A stretch of 64,000 nt of DNA from Streptomyces sp. NBC_00289 (lineage in GTDB: Bacteria > Actinomycetota > Actinomycetes > Streptomycetales > Streptomycetaceae), in the NCBI RefSeq assembly GCF_041435115.1, contig NZ_CP108046.1:8246001-8310000 (forward strand), written 5' to 3'. This document shows positions 34,942 through 43,676 of the stretch, piece by piece. The notes under the pieces were generated by a model that was given only the letters and a program-made list of their open reading frames with translations, was not told the origin of the DNA and made no database searches. Position 1 is the first letter of the stretch; each line of letters opens with the position of its first letter. A program made the position numbers and the translations under genes.

Positions 34942-35709
34942 TCAGACCCAGACACCACGGTCCTCCATGACCTTGCGCAACGTGTCGATGTGATCGGTCA
35001 TGATGCCATCGACTCCCAGGTCCAGCAGACGGTGCATGCGATCGGCCTCGTTGATGGTCCACACGTGGACCTGCAGCCCGCGCGCGTGGGCGGTCCGGAC
35101 GAAGCGGTGGTCGACCACCTGGATGCCGGACTGGGCCTCGGGCACCTGGGCGGCGACCGCGGAGCGGCGCAGCGTGGCCGGCACACCCCAGGACCGCAGC
35201 CGCAGGTTCAGTACGCCCCGGGTGCCGTACGAGGTCGCCAGGCGCGGGCCGGCCAGCCGCTGGGCCCGCACCACGCGCGCTTCGGCGAACGAGCCGGCAC
35301 AGATCCGGTCCCAGGCGTCCGTGCGCTCGACCAGGTCCAGGAAGGGGCGCAGCGCCTGCTCCGCCTTGATGTCGACGTTCCAGCGCACCTCGGGGAACGT
35401 CTCCAGGAGCTCCTCGAAGAGGGGCACCGGCTCCCGGCCGGCCACGCGCGCGTGCCGTACGTCCTTCCACGGCAGGTCCGCGATCAGGCCCGCGCCGTCC
35501 GTCAGCCGGTCCAGCGACGCATCGTGAAAGGCGACGAGCCGGCCGTCCGCCGTGGCGTGGACGTCGGTCTCGATGTACCGGTAGCCCGCCTCGACCGCGC
35601 GCCGGAACTGGAGCACGGTGTTCTCCAGGCCCTCCGCCGCCCCGCCCCGGTGGGCGAAGGCGATCGGGCCGGGGTGGTCGAGGTAGGGGTGGCGTATCCG
35701 CGTGGTCAC
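34942..35709 (-). CDS. Glycerophosphodiester phosphodiesterase
   Basis: The 255-residue GDPD TIM-barrel enzyme splits glycerophosphodiesters into glycerol-3-phosphate and an alcohol. Active-site motifs are seen: AFAHRGGAAEGLENTVLQF (catalytic His), YIETDVHATADGRLVAFHDASLDRLTDG (second His with metal Glu/Asp) and WNVDIKAEQAL (metal Glu region). The ending WTINEADRMHRLLDLGVDGIMTDHIDTL is typical. GTG 35709 begins TTRIRHPYLD. It overlaps the yczE-like stop by 4 bp, so the two are coupled. The wider frame to 36543 is not coding. Confidence 0.9.
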   Translation of the reverse strand: MTTRIRHPYLDHPGPIAFAHRGGAAEGLENTVLQFRRAVEAGYRYIETDVHATADGRLVAFHDASLDRLTDGAGLIADLPWKDVRHARVAGREPVPLFEELLETFPEVRWNVDIKAEQALRPFLDLVERTDAWDRICAGSFAEARVVRAQRLAGPRLATSYGTRGVLNLRLRSWGVPATLRRSAVAAQVPEAQSGIQVVDHRFVRTAHARGLQVHVWTINEADRMHRLLDLGVDGIMTDHIDTLRKVMEDRGVWV

Positions 35710-36359
35710 GGTCGCAGTATTGCTCGCCGCGGTGGCCCCGCGGCAACCACCGTGCTGCCGTCGGATGCCGCCGGGACGGCGAACATCCGCAGGAAGAGCT
35801 GGGCGAGCGGACCGATCGACACCGCGTACAGGACGGTTCCGACGCCGATGGTGCCGCCCAGGGCGAAGCCGGTCGCCACGACCGCCACCTCGACGGCCGT
35901 GCGCATCAGCCGGATCGAACGGCCCGTGCGGCGGTGCAGCCCGGTCATCAGACCGTCCCTCGGGCCGGGCCCGAAGCGGGCGGCGATGTAGAGGCCGGTG
36001 GCCACGCCGTTGAGCAGGATGCCGGCCAGCAGCAGGAGAATCCGCACGGCAAGGGTGTGCGTCTCCGGGAGCGCGGCGAGTGTGCCGTCCATGGCGATGC
36101 CGACCACGAAGACGTTGGACACCGTGCCCAGGCCCGGCCGCTGGCGCAGCGGGATCCACAGGAGCAGCACGACCGCTCCCACGATGATCGAGACGACCCC
36201 GATCGTCAGGCCGGTGAGTTCGGCCAGGCCCTGGTGCAGCACGTTCCAGGGCTCCAGACCCAGGCCCGCTTCCACCAGAACGGCCGAGCTGGCTCCGTAC
36301 AGCGCGAGCCCGACGTACAGCTGGATCAATCGCCGCCCGGTGCGGTTCTGCGTGGACAC
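35706..36359 (-). CDS. yczE: YczE/YitT-type integral membrane protein
   Basis: The 217-residue protein has five hydrophobic segments and the family text QLYVGLALYGASSAVLVEAGLGLEPWNVLHQGL and GLMTGLHRRTGRSIRLMRTAVE. It is divergent from a MocR-type regulator. That is the known yczR-yczE arrangement, in which the regulator (PLP-binding) is thought to control the membrane protein. GTG 36359 (STQNRTGRRLIQLYVG) is preferred over GTG 36398. The function of YczE is unknown. Confidence 0.85.
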   Translation of the reverse strand: MSTQNRTGRRLIQLYVGLALYGASSAVLVEAGLGLEPWNVLHQGLAELTGLTIGVVSIIVGAVVLLLWIPLRQRPGLGTVSNVFVVGIAMDGTLAALPETHTLAVRILLLLAGILLNGVATGLYIAARFGPGPRDGLMTGLHRRTGRSIRLMRTAVEVAVVATGFALGGTIGVGTVLYAVSIGPLAQLFLRMFAVPAASDGSTVVAAGPPRRAILRP

Positions 36360-36457
36360 GACGTCCCCCTGTGGTGGAAGTGGCCTGGTGCATGACACCC
36401 TGTGGCTTGGCAGTAGACAGCATCCATGGCCAATTCGGCGAAGGTGGACTGATTTCC

Positions 36458-37957
36458 ATGGCGCAGTGGACCTCGGCGGTGGGGGCGGCCCAGCTGGCCC
36501 GGCTCCTCAACTCCCAGCAGGACCGCCCGGCGGGCCCCGGCACACGCCGGCCGCCCGCCTACCGGGCACTGGCCGACGGCATCAGGCTGCTGGTGCTCGA
36601 AGGGCGCGTCCCGGTGGGCGCCCGGCTGCCCGCCGAACGCGAACTGGCGCTCGCCCTCTCCGTCAGCCGCACCACCGTCGCCGCCGCCTACGAGGCGCTG
36701 CGCACCGAGGGCTTCCTGGAATCCCGGCGCGGCGCCGGCAGCTGGACCGCCGTACCGGCCGGCAATCCGCTGCCGGCGCGCGGGCTGGAGCCGCTGCCGC
36801 CCGAGGCGCTGGGCTCGATGATCGATCTCGGCTGTGCGGCGCTGCCCGCGCCCGAGCCGTGGCTGACCCGCGCGGTCCAGGGCGCGCTGGAGGAACTCCC
36901 GCCCTACGCCCACACGCACGGGGACTATCCGGCCGGGCTGCCCGCCCTGCGCTCGATGATCGCCGAGCGCTACACCGCGCGCGGGATCCCCACCATGCCC
37001 GAGCAGATCATGGTGACGACCGGGGCGATGGGCGCGATCGACGCGATCTGCCACCTGTTCGCTGGCCGGGGGGAGCGCATCGCCGTCGAGTCCCCCTCGT
37101 ACGCCAACATCCTCCAGCTGATGCGGGAGGCCGGCGCGCGGTTGGTGCCCGTCGCCATGGCCGAGGGGCTGACCGGCTGGGACCTGGACCGCTGGCGCCA
37201 GGTGCTGCGGGACTCCGCGCCGCGCCTCGCCTACGTCGTCGCCGACTTCCACAACCCCACCGGCGCGCTCGCCGACGACGACCAGCGGCGCCAACTGGTG
37301 GAGGCGGCCCGGTCGGCCGGGACCGTGCTGGTCACCGACGAGACGATGAGCGAGCTGTGGCTGGACGCCGACGTCGAGATGCCGCGACCCGTCTGCGCCT
37401 ACGACGCGGCCGGATCGACGGTCGTGACCGTCGGGTCGGCCAGCAAGGCGTTCTGGGCGGGGATGCGCATCGGATGGGTGCGGGCGGCACCGGACGTGAT
37501 CCGCAGCCTGGTCGCCGCCCGTGCGTACGCCGACCTGGGCACGCCCGTGGTGGAGCAGCTCGCGGTCAACTGGCTGTTCAGCACCGGGGGATGGGAACAG
37601 GCCGTGGACGTACGGCGGACCCAGGCGCGGGACAACCGGGAGGCGCTCGTGGCCGCGGTGCGGCGGGAGCTGCCGGACTGGGAGTTCGAGGTCCCGAAGG
37701 GCGGACTCACGCTCTGGGTGCGGACCGGAGGGCTGTCCGGTTCGCGGCTCGCCGAGGTGGGGGAGCGGGTCGGGGTGCGGGTGCCGTCGGGGCCCCGGTT
37801 CGGCGTCGACGGGGCGTTCGAGGGTTATGTGCGACTGCCGTTCACCGTCGGCGGCGCGGTGGCGGAGGAGGCGGCGGTCCGCCTGGCGGCCGCGGCACGC
37901 CTGGTGGAGAGCGGCGGCGCCGGCGGTGGCGAGGCGCCCCGGACGTTCGTGGCCTGA
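36458..37957 (+). CDS. yczR: MocR-family GntR/aminotransferase regulator (YczR type)
   Basis: The 499-residue protein has an N-terminal GntR winged helix (residues ~35-105: PPAYRALADGIRLLVLEGRVPVGARLPAERELALALSVSRTTVAAAYEALRTEGFLESRRGAGSW) and an aminotransferase-like fold. The PLP lysine is in SASKAFWAGMRIGW, with YVVADFHNPTG and VLVTDETMSELWLD upstream. MocR proteins sense PLP or an adduct. ATG 36458 follows AAGGTGGA and faces yczE. After its stop the last codons are repeated downstream in frame (see repeat entry). Confidence 0.92.
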   Translation: MAQWTSAVGAAQLARLLNSQQDRPAGPGTRRPPAYRALADGIRLLVLEGRVPVGARLPAERELALALSVSRTTVAAAYEALRTEGFLESRRGAGSWTAVPAGNPLPARGLEPLPPEALGSMIDLGCAALPAPEPWLTRAVQGALEELPPYAHTHGDYPAGLPALRSMIAERYTARGIPTMPEQIMVTTGAMGAIDAICHLFAGRGERIAVESPSYANILQLMREAGARLVPVAMAEGLTGWDLDRWRQVLRDSAPRLAYVVADFHNPTGALADDDQRRQLVEAARSAGTVLVTDETMSELWLDADVEMPRPVCAYDAAGSTVVTVGSASKAFWAGMRIGWVRAAPDVIRSLVAARAYADLGTPVVEQLAVNWLFSTGGWEQAVDVRRTQARDNREALVAAVRRELPDWEFEVPKGGLTLWVRTGGLSGSRLAEVGERVGVRVPSGPRFGVDGAFEGYVRLPFTVGGAVAEEAAVRLAAAARLVESGGAGGGEAPRTFVA

Positions 37958-37960
37958 GGG

Positions 37961-38126
37961 GCGGTGGCCCCGGCGGTGCTCGGGGAGGCCGGGAGTGGTG
38001 AGGTGCCTGGGGTGTTCGTGGCCTGAGGGGATGCGGTGGCCCCGGCGGTGCTCGGGGAGGCCGGGAGTGGTGAGGTGCCTGGGGTGTTCGTGGCCTGAGG
38101 GGATGCAGTGGCCCCGGCGGTGCTGG
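37961..38126 (+). repeat. 72-bp tandem repeat after the MocR gene, each unit ending in an in-frame TGA
   Basis: Two full 72-bp copies (37961-38032, 38033-38104) are identical, and the start of a third follows. In the MocR frame each reads GDAVAPAVLGEAGSGEVPG then VFVA and TGA, close to the gene's own ending GGEAPRTFVA-TGA (37931-37957). The first copy lacks one codon after the stop. The copies look like duplicated 3' ends. Confidence 0.85.
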
Positions 38127-38140
38127 GGCCGGAGGGCGGA

Positions 38141-38170
38141 GCGCCCCGCCGGTGTGGGCCGGCGGGGCGC
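38141..38170. terminator. Hairpin between the MocR repeats and the ATPase gene
   Basis: GCGCCCCGCCGG and CCGGCGGGGCGC form a perfect 12-bp stem with a 6-base loop, placed between two convergent genes. No T-run follows on either strand. Confidence 0.55.
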
Positions 38171-38193
38171 CGTACGGCGGGGGCTCGTGGCGG

Positions 38194-39807
38194 CTACGCG
38201 GTCTCCGCGCCCACCGCTTCCGTCGCGACCGCCTCCGTCGGGACCGGGTCCCGTTCCGGCTCCGGTACCTGTTCCACCAGCTGTTCCGCGTCCGCCGGGG
38301 TGGTGCGGGGCGGCAGGAGCGCCAGTACCGCCTCGCGGTCGGTGTCACTCGTCGCCTCGTCGTACGGGTCCGGGGTGGCCGGCACCTGGAGGCGGTGGAC
38401 CGGGCCGGTGCCCAGGCGGGCGTAGCCGCGGCCGGGGGGCAGCTGCGGGACCGGGGTCGTGGGCGGGGACGCGCCCAGGACCGCCTCCAGCTGCTCGGCC
38501 GTGGCGGGGCCGAGGACCACACGCGCGCGCGTGTGCTGCCGTACGGCGTCGCTCAGGACGTCCGCACTGTCGAACTGTTCGGCCACGACCACCGTCACGT
38601 TCACCGCGCGACCGTGCCGCAGGGGGACCTGGAGCAGGGACTGCGGGTCCTTGCGGCCGTCGGTCGAGGCCAGGTGGGTGAAGGCGCTCGGGCGGTCGAG
38701 GAGGATCCACAGGGGCCGCTTGGTGTCCTCCGGCGTCGGGTGGCCCGCCTGGCGCGCACGGTTGACGGCGATGAGACGGCGCTCCGTCTCGTGGGAGGCC
38801 CACTCCAGGCTCGCCAGCGCCCCGGCCAGCCCGCACTCGACCGCCAGGACGGCGTCCCGTCCGGTCAGGCAGGCGTACTCGCCGCTGCCACCTCCCTCGA
38901 CGATCACCACATCGCCGTACTGGAGGGCCTGCAGGGCGACGGAGCGCAGCAGGGTGGACGTCCCGCTGCCGGGATGACCCATGACCAGCAGGTGGGGTTC
39001 GGTGGAGCGGATGCCCGTGCGCCACACGACGGGCGGGACGTCGCGCTGCTCCTCGCCGTACGAGAGCGGGAGCGTGCGCTGGACCTCGGTGGGGTCGGTG
39101 AAGCCGAGCACCGTCTCGCCGGGTGCCGTGACGAAGCGCTGCGCCGCAATGTCGGTGGGCAGCGGCGGCAGGACGGTGACGGTGAGCTGGTTGCCCTCCT
39201 CGTCCCACCCGAAGTGGTATTCGCGGCCGCGGCCCGACTTGGCGTGCAGCAACTGCTCGATCCGCGTGCGGGACTCCGCCTCGCCGTCGGTGAAGTAGGC
39301 CGGGTAGCGGATCTCGAGGTGGGTGACGCGCCCCGAGTCGTCGAACTCGAAGGCGGGGAAGGCGTCCTCCCACCCGCCGCCGTGGGCGTACAGGGGTGCA
39401 GGATCCTCGGCGGCCGAGAAGTGGGGGACGAGCGCGTCGTACAGCGACTGGAGTCGTTGTGTCTGCGTGTCGTCCGGCCCCTCGGGCGCCGACGGCTTGC
39501 GGTCGCGGCCGTGCCAGGCTGCCGCCGCCATCAGCGTGATGGCGGCGAGCAGCGGGCCGTACGGCGCGAGTGCCACGACCAGGACCACCGAGGCCACCAG
39601 GAAAAGCAGCGGTCCGCGCTTGTCCTTGGGGGTCTCGGCCCACCTGCGCCGCCCGGCGGATGCCAGCCGGCGCAGACCGCGGGTGACCGTGATCAGTGGG
39701 TGGAGGACGTCGGTGGCGCTGTCCGCCGCCGTCCGGGCCAGCTCCCGGCTCCGGGCGATCTGCGCGCTGCCTGTGCTCAGGATGCGGGGGAGGGGGCGCC
39801 GGACCAC
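38194..39807 (-). CDS. Membrane ATPase with a lysine-less P-loop, FtsK/TraB-like (537 aa)
   Basis: The protein starts GTG 39807 (VRRPLPRILSTG) with GGAGA upstream. It has a membrane part (residues ~66-98: LLFLVASVVLVVALAPYGPLL...AAITLMAAAAW), an alpha/beta middle and an ATPase region. Its P-loop is MGHPGSGTSTLLRS near residue 280, where Thr stands in the place of the usual Lys. The likely Walker B is PLWILLDRP near 366, and VVVAEQFDSADVL follows. The small membrane protein just upstream is probably co-transcribed. The family appears widespread in Streptomyces, but I do not know its role. DNA transfer is only inferred from the likeness to FtsK-type proteins. Confidence 0.75.
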   Translation of the reverse strand: MVRRPLPRILSTGSAQIARSRELARTAADSATDVLHPLITVTRGLRRLASAGRRRWAETPKDKRGPLLFLVASVVLVVALAPYGPLLAAITLMAAAAWHGRDRKPSAPEGPDDTQTQRLQSLYDALVPHFSAAEDPAPLYAHGGGWEDAFPAFEFDDSGRVTHLEIRYPAYFTDGEAESRTRIEQLLHAKSGRGREYHFGWDEEGNQLTVTVLPPLPTDIAAQRFVTAPGETVLGFTDPTEVQRTLPLSYGEEQRDVPPVVWRTGIRSTEPHLLVMGHPGSGTSTLLRSVALQALQYGDVVIVEGGGSGEYACLTGRDAVLAVECGLAGALASLEWASHETERRLIAVNRARQAGHPTPEDTKRPLWILLDRPSAFTHLASTDGRKDPQSLLQVPLRHGRAVNVTVVVAEQFDSADVLSDAVRQHTRARVVLGPATAEQLEAVLGASPPTTPVPQLPPGRGYARLGTGPVHRLQVPATPDPYDEATSDTDREAVLALLPPRTTPADAEQLVEQVPEPERDPVPTEAVATEAVGAETA

Positions 39808-39844
39808 GGCTGTCTCCTGACGGTGCGTACGGACGGTGGGGGCG

Positions 39845-40039
39845 TCAGAACTTGATGCCGCCGAGGAGGCTCGCCAGGCTCTCGCCGCCGGCCTTGATGC
39901 TCGGCGCGATGGCGGTGCTCGCGAGGTAGAAGCCGAACAGGGCCGAGACCATGGCGTGCGACGCCTTCAGTCCGTCCTTGCGGAAGAAGAGGAAGACGAT
40001 GATGCCGAGCAGTACGACACCTGAGATGGACAGGATCAT
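39845..40039 (-). CDS. Small two-helix membrane protein (64 aa)
   Basis: ATG 40039 gives MILSISGVVLLGIIVFLFFRKDGLK, then HAMVSALFGFYLASTAIAPSIKAGGESLASLLGGIKF. There are two hydrophobic segments with a short basic turn. A GGAGAA-type ribosome site stands upstream. The stop is 38 bp before the membrane-ATPase gene, so they are probably one transcript. It resembles the small spread-like proteins beside FtsK-type genes, by position and topology only. Confidence 0.75.
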   Translation of the reverse strand: MILSISGVVLLGIIVFLFFRKDGLKASHAMVSALFGFYLASTAIAPSIKAGGESLASLLGGIKF

Positions 40040-40297
40040 TTGCGTTCTCCTGGTTCGCGGGGACAGTCACCATGAGTACTTCCAGGATCACAGGATGTAT
40101 CCATACGATAAAAGGTGCAACTGAGTGAATTACGGCTGATTTCACTCCGGTGGCAGAGCTGCACCGGCCCTGCGACCAGGGCTGTTGCGGTGCACGGGCC
40201 GCCGTGATCTTTGCCGGAGACGCGTCCGGTCATGTGCGCCGGATGCCAGTACGCTGGCGATTCACCTGAACGGTTGTAACGAGAGGCGGTCCGGCTG
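40040..40297. other. Divergent promoter region of the small membrane protein and ankyrin genes
   Basis: This 258-bp gap is unusually AT-rich near 40080-40140 (ATCCATACGATAAAAGG, ATTACGGCTGATTTCA), which fits promoters for both genes. I see no clear repeat or RNA structure in it. Confidence 0.4.
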
Positions 40298-40690
40298 ATG
40301 AGTGAAGCCCCCGACCCCGAGGTCGTGGAGCTCGCGACCAAGATCTTCGACCTGGCCCGCAAGGGTCAGACCGAGGCACTCGTGGCGTACGTCGACGCGG
40401 GCGTACCGGCCAACCTCACCAACGACCGCGGCGACTCCCTCGTGATGCTCGCCGCCTACCACGGCCACGCCGACGCGGTGCGGGCCCTGCTCGCCCGGGG
40501 CGCCGAGGCCGACCGGATCAACGACCGGGGCCAGACTCCGCTCGCCGGGGCCGTCTTCAAGGGGGAGACCGACGTGATCAGGGCCCTGATCGAGGCCGGT
40601 GCCGACCCGGCCGCCGGCACCCCGTCGGCCGTCGACACGGCCCGGATGTTCGGTAAGGCAGACCTTCTCGAATTGTTCGGCGTCAGCTGA
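40298..40690 (+). CDS. Ankyrin-repeat protein (130 aa)
   Basis: Three to four ankyrin repeats are visible: KIFDLARKGQTEALVAYVDAGVPANLTNDRGDSLVMLAAYHGHADAVRALLARGAEADRINDRGQTPLAGAVFKGETDVIRALIEAGADP. The dRGdtpLmlAay and GadvnaxxxxG turns are normal. It has no signal peptide or other domain and probably binds a cytoplasmic partner. The gene stands alone. Confidence 0.9.
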   Translation: MSEAPDPEVVELATKIFDLARKGQTEALVAYVDAGVPANLTNDRGDSLVMLAAYHGHADAVRALLARGAEADRINDRGQTPLAGAVFKGETDVIRALIEAGADPAAGTPSAVDTARMFGKADLLELFGVS

Positions 40691-40885
40691 TCCGGCAGTC
40701 CTGACCAGGGAAAACTCGCAAAACGGGGGAGGCGGTAACAGGCCGCCGAAATTTCGGTCGCGGCAGGTGGAACTGCCGAGTCATCATGACCTCGTGATTC
40801 ACGGACGTGATGGCCGGGCAGAGGATGCCGCACCGCGCGGACCGTGACGCGGTCCGCATGGGCCACCGACGAGAGGCAGAGGAAG

Positions 40886-40945
40886 ATGGTCTACAGCAAG
40901 CAGGAAACGGCGGGCGCCCCGACGTGTTGTCACGCGGCCAGGTAA
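40886..40945 (+). CDS. 19-residue Cys-Cys leader peptide upstream of the HEAT-repeat gene
   Basis: The frame MVYSKQETAGAPTCCHAAR has ATG 40886, a GAGAGG/AGGAAG ribosome site right upstream, and a stop at 40945, 45 bp before the next start. The tandem Cys codons near the end are like the pattern in actinomycete leader peptides that respond to amino-acid or sulfur supply. I infer a regulatory leader. Conservation has to be tested. Confidence 0.55.
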   Translation: MVYSKQETAGAPTCCHAAR

Positions 40946-40990
40946 TGCACGTTCCCGGTTGCGTCGACGCTTGATGTGAGGCTGTTTCCC

Positions 40991-42409
40991 ATGTTCGATC
41001 CGGTCATAGCGCCCAGCGGTACGCTGCTCGGCCTGCTTCAGCGGGGCCGTGGCGACGGCACGCTGCACGCACTCACCGCACCGCGCGCCGAAGCGCTCGC
41101 GGCCCTGAACCAGTGTGTGCTGCGCGACCCCCGCCACGACTGGCAGGTGGAGAACCGCTCCCTCTACTACGCCCGTCTCTACCTCGACCTGAACGGCGAG
41201 CTGGACGAGATCGAGGCGCACCTCTTCGACGTCGAGGACGTCTTCGACGGCGAGGAGTCCCGCACCGGGCTCGCCCTCGCGGTCCTGGGCCACCTCGCCT
41301 CGTACGGCAGGCTCGACGCGCTTGAACTGCTGCGCAGGTACGCCGCCTCCGGCTCGAACTGGGCCTGGGCCCTGGACGAACTGGCGCTGCGCGACGACGA
41401 CGCCGGCCTGCGCGCCCTGGCGGCACCCGTCCTGGCGCGCTTCGCCACCGACGCCGAGGGCGAGGCGGAACTCGCCGCCGCCGTGCGCGACTCCTTCGAG
41501 CCCCGGCCCTGGCGGCTGTGGGCCGAGGATCCGCGGGAATCCATCGCCACGCGGGTGCGTGCCGCCCACGAGTCCGGCTGCTTCGACCGCTGGCAGCGGC
41601 AGATGCGCCCCAGCGGCCCACGTCCCGGGTGGAGCGTGCAGGCCGTCTTCGAATGGGCCCAGCAGGGCATCGAACGCGGTGCCGCGCTCCATGTGCCGGC
41701 CGCCCGCTGCCTCTCGGCCGTCGCCGGACCCGAGGACCGGCCCGAGATCATCGGGGCCGCCGAGGACGGCACCGACGGAGCCCGCTGCACCGCCCTGCGC
41801 TATCTCGCCGACAGCAACGATCCCGACGCCCTCCGCCTCGTCGAGGGCGCCGTGACCACCGGCTCGGCCCTCGTCGTGGAGGCCGCCGTCGACGCCTTCG
41901 AACGCATGCGCAGCATCGCCGCCGTCGACCGTGCGCGGGGCTGGGCCCGACGGCCCGATCCGCTCGGCGCCGCCGCCGGCCGGATGCTCGCCTGCCGGGG
42001 CGGAGCGCAGGACAGCGACCTGGTCCTCGCGGCACTCCGGGAGGCCGTACGGGGCGAGGGGCCCGACGCGCCGACGCTGTGGACCCTCGTCGACGGCGCC
42101 GGACGGCTCGGCATCGTCTGCGCCGCCCCCGTCCTGCGGCACGTCTACCGCGAGACCGCCTCGTCCCATCTGCGCGGCCGTGCCGCCCGTGCCCTCGCCG
42201 CCACGGACCCGTCCTACGCCACCGGATTCGCCGTCGAGTGCCTGTGGGACTGCGAGGAGTCGACCCGCGAGATCGCCGCCCGGCACGCCGAGACCGGTGA
42301 CGCCCGGGTCGTGGAGCGGCTGCGCAGGCTCGCCGCCGACCCGGCCGAGGAGGACGAGGTGCAGACGGCCGTCCGCAGCCGGATCGGACCGGACGCGCCC
42401 GCGGTGTGA
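40991..42409 (+). CDS. HEAT-repeat-type protein (472 aa)
   Basis: ATG 40991 (MFDPVIAPSGTLLGLLQ) gives a protein of many paired helices: EALAALNQCVLRDPRHDWQVENRSLYYARLYLDL, LALAVLGHLASYGRLDALELLRRYA, ALRYLADSNDPDALRLVEGAV and VECLWDCEESTREIAARHAETGDARVVERL. The pattern is that of HEAT or PBS-lyase repeats and no enzyme motif is visible. It has no signal peptide. A short leader ORF stands 45 bp upstream. It is likely a scaffold, and its role is unknown. Confidence 0.85.
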   Translation: MFDPVIAPSGTLLGLLQRGRGDGTLHALTAPRAEALAALNQCVLRDPRHDWQVENRSLYYARLYLDLNGELDEIEAHLFDVEDVFDGEESRTGLALAVLGHLASYGRLDALELLRRYAASGSNWAWALDELALRDDDAGLRALAAPVLARFATDAEGEAELAAAVRDSFEPRPWRLWAEDPRESIATRVRAAHESGCFDRWQRQMRPSGPRPGWSVQAVFEWAQQGIERGAALHVPAARCLSAVAGPEDRPEIIGAAEDGTDGARCTALRYLADSNDPDALRLVEGAVTTGSALVVEAAVDAFERMRSIAAVDRARGWARRPDPLGAAAGRMLACRGGAQDSDLVLAALREAVRGEGPDAPTLWTLVDGAGRLGIVCAAPVLRHVYRETASSHLRGRAARALAATDPSYATGFAVECLWDCEESTREIAARHAETGDARVVERLRRLAADPAEEDEVQTAVRSRIGPDAPAV

Positions 42410-42548
42410 ACAGGGGATGACCCGTGGGTCAGGGCGGTATGGACGCGGCCTGACCTGCCCGGGTGCGCCGCGCAACGCTCATGGACCGTTCCTCGTCCGG
42501 AAAGATCCACGTTGACGCGGCCACGTCCAGCACGGCGACAACACGGGT

Positions 42549-43676
42549 ATGCGTCTCGTCATCGTGACCGAATCCTTTCCCCCCGACGTGAACGGCGTGG
42601 CCCACTGCGCGCTCCAGACCGCCCGGCACCTCGTGGATCGCGGTCACCTTCCCCTCGTCGTCGCGCCGGCCACCGTCGCCGGCAGCGGGCCCGACGCCTC
42701 GGCGCCGTGCCCCGTCGTCCGCATCCCCTCCCTGCCGCTCCCGGGCTACCCCCAGGTCCGCGTCGCCCTCCCGAGCCGGCGTGTCGCCGCGGCCATCACC
42801 GAGCACCGCGCCGACCTCGTACACCTGGCCAGTCCCTTCGTCCTCGGCGTCCGCGGCATGGCGGCCGCCGCCCGGCTCGGCATCCCCGCCGTGGCCGTCT
42901 ACCAGACCGACCTCGCCGGATACGCCCGCACCTACGTGGGCGCCGGTGAGGCGGCGGCCTGGCGGCGCATACGCTCCGTCCACTCGGCCGCCGACCTGAC
43001 GCTCGCCCCGTCCGGCCCAGCCCTGCTCGACCTCCAGGCACACGGCGTGCCCCGCGTGCGACTGTGGGCGCGGGGCGTGGACACCGCACGCTTCCGTCCC
43101 GAACTGCGCGACGAGACGCTGCGCCGTGAGCTCGCCCCGAACGGCGAGCTGATCGTCGGCTACGTGGGGCGACTCGCCCCCGAGAAGCAGATCGAGCTCC
43201 TGGCCGGCGTGTGCGGCCTGCCGGGCGTCCGCGTCGTGGTCGTGGGCGACGGGCCCAGCCGGCCGAGCCTGGACCAGGCGCTGCCCGGCGCGGTCTTCCT
43301 GGGCCGGCGCACCGGCGACGAACTCGCCCGCATCTTCGCCTCCCTGGACGTCTTCGCGCACACCGGCCCCTTCGAGACCTTCTGCCAGACCGTGCAGGAG
43401 GCCATGGCGAGCGGCGTGCCCGTCGTCGCGCCCGCCGCCGGCGGACCGCTTGACCTGGTCGCCCACGGACGCACCGGACTGCTGGTCCCGCCGGGCGACC
43501 CCGACGCCGTACGGGACGCCGTCGCCGCCCTGGCCGCCGATCCCGTCCTGCGAGCCGCCTTCGGCAGCACGGCGCGCGCGAGCGTCGAGGGACGTACCTG
43601 GGCGGCCGTCGGTGACCAGTTGATCGGCCACTACGGCGACGTGCTCGCCGCACGCCGGACGGCGGTGGCGGCATGA
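42549..43676 (+). CDS. GT4-family glycosyltransferase, first of pair
   Basis: The 375-residue GT-B enzyme starts MRLVIVTESFPPDVNGVAHCAL, the usual start of MgtA-like mannosyltransferases. The C-terminal half carries the nucleotide-sugar site: VGYVGRLAPEKQIELLAGV, VVGDGPSRPSLDQALP, FLGRRTGDELARIFASLDVFAHTGPFETFCQTVQEAMASGVPVVAPAAGG. The first reading frame has no signal peptide. It is likely to act in envelope glycolipid or glycan assembly. Four bp overlap with the second glycosyltransferase. Confidence 0.9.
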   Translation: MRLVIVTESFPPDVNGVAHCALQTARHLVDRGHLPLVVAPATVAGSGPDASAPCPVVRIPSLPLPGYPQVRVALPSRRVAAAITEHRADLVHLASPFVLGVRGMAAAARLGIPAVAVYQTDLAGYARTYVGAGEAAAWRRIRSVHSAADLTLAPSGPALLDLQAHGVPRVRLWARGVDTARFRPELRDETLRRELAPNGELIVGYVGRLAPEKQIELLAGVCGLPGVRVVVVGDGPSRPSLDQALPGAVFLGRRTGDELARIFASLDVFAHTGPFETFCQTVQEAMASGVPVVAPAAGGPLDLVAHGRTGLLVPPGDPDAVRDAVAALAADPVLRAAFGSTARASVEGRTWAAVGDQLIGHYGDVLAARRTAVAA

